This document shows, one piece after another, positions 4,556 through 5,356 of a DNA stretch of 5,356 nucleotides (its first letter is position 1; each line of letters begins with the position of its first letter). Source of the DNA: an uncultured Lachnospiraceae bacterium (GTDB lineage: Bacteria; Bacillota_A; Clostridia; Lachnospirales; Lachnospiraceae); the NCBI GenBank assembly GCA_910585655.1, contig CAJUFW010000205.1, positions 1-5,356 on the forward strand, in the 5' to 3' direction. The notes beneath the pieces were generated by a model. That model was given only the letters and a program-made list of their open reading frames with translations, was not told the origin of the DNA and made no database searches. The position numbers and the translations under genes are program-made.

Positions 4556-4560
4556 GCCTT
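4543..4560. promoter_or_regulatory. Perfect 7-bp dyad over the -35 of the amidohydrolase promoter
   Basis: AAGGCTTATTCAAGCCTT is an inverted repeat of AAGGCTT and AAGCCTT with a 4-bp centre. It covers the entire -35 box (4550-4555) and extends on both sides. A dimeric regulator bound here would block RNA polymerase, so a repressor operator is the natural reading. No regulator gene for it is visible in the window. Confidence 0.5.
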
Positions 4561-4571
4561 TTCAGAGAAAG

Positions 4572-4611
4572 AAAAAAGCAAGGCATCCTCTTTGTGAAGA
4601 CCCCTGCTTTT
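4572..4611 (-). terminator. Intrinsic terminator of the Rpn-type nuclease gene
   Basis: Reading the minus strand, AAAAGCA (4611-4605) pairs with TGCTTTT (4580-4574). GG/CC pairs continue inside and a small inner TCTT/AAGA hairpin follows. TTTTTT (4577-4572) forms the 3' edge and is followed by CTTTC. It begins 8 nt after the nuclease stop codon. The plus strand also has a T-run (4614-4620), so it may work in both directions and stop rightward transcripts. Confidence 0.8.
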
Positions 4612-4618
4612 AGTTTTT

Positions 4619-5356
4619 TTATTGATGTTCCATTTCCAATTTTAACTTTTTTACTGTTTCTAACGGCAGATCTACACAATCTGCTATTTCCTCTAAAGAA
4701 TATTTTCCTTTGCATAACATTCGTCTGACCATTTCCAGCCTTCCTTTTTGAAGTCCCTCTTTTAGTCCTTCTTTTAGTCCTTCTTTTAATCCCTCCTGTC
4801 TTCCCTCCATAAGGCTCTGCTGCCGTACTTCATACCGTTCACTTTCCAAATATGAACGCATAATTTCCTGCTCATCATATAATACCATCATAATATTTAT
4901 CACCTCTTTTTCCTTATTTTCCAAATATTCCTTCAATACATTTTTATTTTTACAGATATGAATTGCTTCTAAAATTGCTTTCTGACTTCTGCCATATAGT
5001 CTCATCTGTTCGCCGCAAATCTTGGTAAATAACACATATTGGCTGAGAATATCGTTTTGCTTCCCATCATAGATCATCTTTATTTTAACTTCCAGGTCAC
5101 ATTCCATTCCGGCAAAAAATTCCTCTGATAAAGAAATCATCTCTGGCTTTGTTTTTCTTTCTCCGGTATAAATCACATATAATTCTGGTTTTGGTATGGT
5201 CACTTTTTTACTTTTATAAAGATTCTGTTTCGTCCGTTCCAGGTAATCATGATACGTCTGTACCAAATACAGCAAAGCGCGGAGGATAATATTAACGGTC
5301 CAGGTAGATTGTGCTTCTATCAAAATCATCAACCTATTACCCACCATAAAGCCCAA
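4619..5356 (-). CDS. Rpn family PD-(D/E)XK nuclease / putative transposase, 5' partial
   Basis: The last 245 codons of a gene that runs off the right edge; its start is not in the window. The visible N-terminal part FMVGNRLMILIEAQSTW contains E-A-Q at 14-16, the E-x-Q/K half of a PD-(D/E)XK nuclease active site. It is followed by LRALLYLVQTYHDYL (25-39) and ELYVIYTG (58-65), typical of Rpn-type recombination-promoting nucleases. The preceding catalytic Asp would lie near or beyond the edge. The C-terminal third has a Glu/Lys-rich helical stretch with a tetrapeptide EGLK repeat (184-205), then an HTH-like segment GKYSLEEIADCVDLPLETVKKL (217-238), also usual in these proteins. Characterised Rpn proteins are DNA endonucleases that stimulate RecA-independent recombination. 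In vivo roles of the many clostridial copies are unclear. It is separated from the amidohydrolase gene by a terminator. Confidence 0.85.
   Translation of the reverse strand: MGFMVGNRLMILIEAQSTWTVNIILRALLYLVQTYHDYLERTKQNLYKSKKVTIPKPELYVIYTGERKTKPEMISLSEEFFAGMECDLEVKIKMIYDGKQNDILSQYVLFTKICGEQMRLYGRSQKAILEAIHICKNKNVLKEYLENKEKEVINIMMVLYDEQEIMRSYLESERYEVRQQSLMEGRQEGLKEGLKEGLKEGLQKGRLEMVRRMLCKGKYSLEEIADCVDLPLETVKKLKLEMEHQ
4750..4797 (-). repeat. 12-bp tandem repeat inside the nuclease gene (EGLK codons)
   Basis: About four in-frame copies of a 12-bp unit (plus strand AGTCCTTCTTTT and close variants) encode the EGLK/EGLQ run at residues 188-203 of the visible protein. The two middle copies are identical at DNA level, so copy number could change by slippage without breaking the frame. 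Confidence 0.8.

Overview
The window looks like a piece of a low-to-mid-GC Bacillota (Clostridia) chromosome, most likely Lachnospiraceae. This is inferred from the character of the S9 and L13 proteins, the strong AGGAGG ribosome binding sites, an L13-type mRNA leader, an HxlR regulator divergent from a nitroreductase, and an Rpn-type nuclease of the kind common in that family. No database search was possible.

Layout from left to right. (1) 20-1046, minus strand: the rplM-rpsI ribosomal operon, with a consensus sigma-A promoter, an A-rich tandem repeat upstream of it, and a folded leader. (2) 1116-2368: a nitroreductase (minus) and an HxlR-family regulator (plus) diverge from a 326-bp control region holding a promoter for each and a candidate operator. 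(3) 2369-2794: about 425 bp without an intact gene, between converging genes. Its right half is a tandem array with a period of about 71 bp. Each complete unit has a short GC-rich hairpin, an extended -10 promoter element (TGnTATAAT) and a longer AT-rich hairpin. Between copies the hairpin arms change in a compensating way. (4) 2767-3086, minus: a broken fragment of an extracellular solute-binding protein, fused at its 3' end to the last repeat unit. (5) 3089-4474, minus: a complete M20D amidohydrolase resembling AbgB, with its own promoter and an 18-bp perfect dyad over the -35. (6) 4572-4611: an intrinsic terminator for (7) 4619-5356, minus: the 3' part of an Rpn/PD-(D/E)XK nuclease-transposase gene that continues beyond the right edge.

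Regions 1 and 2 are ordinary housekeeping and stress-response loci. The likely logic of region 2 is that the HxlR protein, which has an N-terminal Cys, senses electrophiles or oxidants and controls the flavin nitroreductase. Regions 3-7 look accessory: a decayed transporter component, a repeat array, a peptidase/amidohydrolase and a nuclease of the mobile type. The 71-bp array is the most unusual item. If its -10 elements work, they fire rightward into the transporter remnant and antisense to the amidohydrolase gene.
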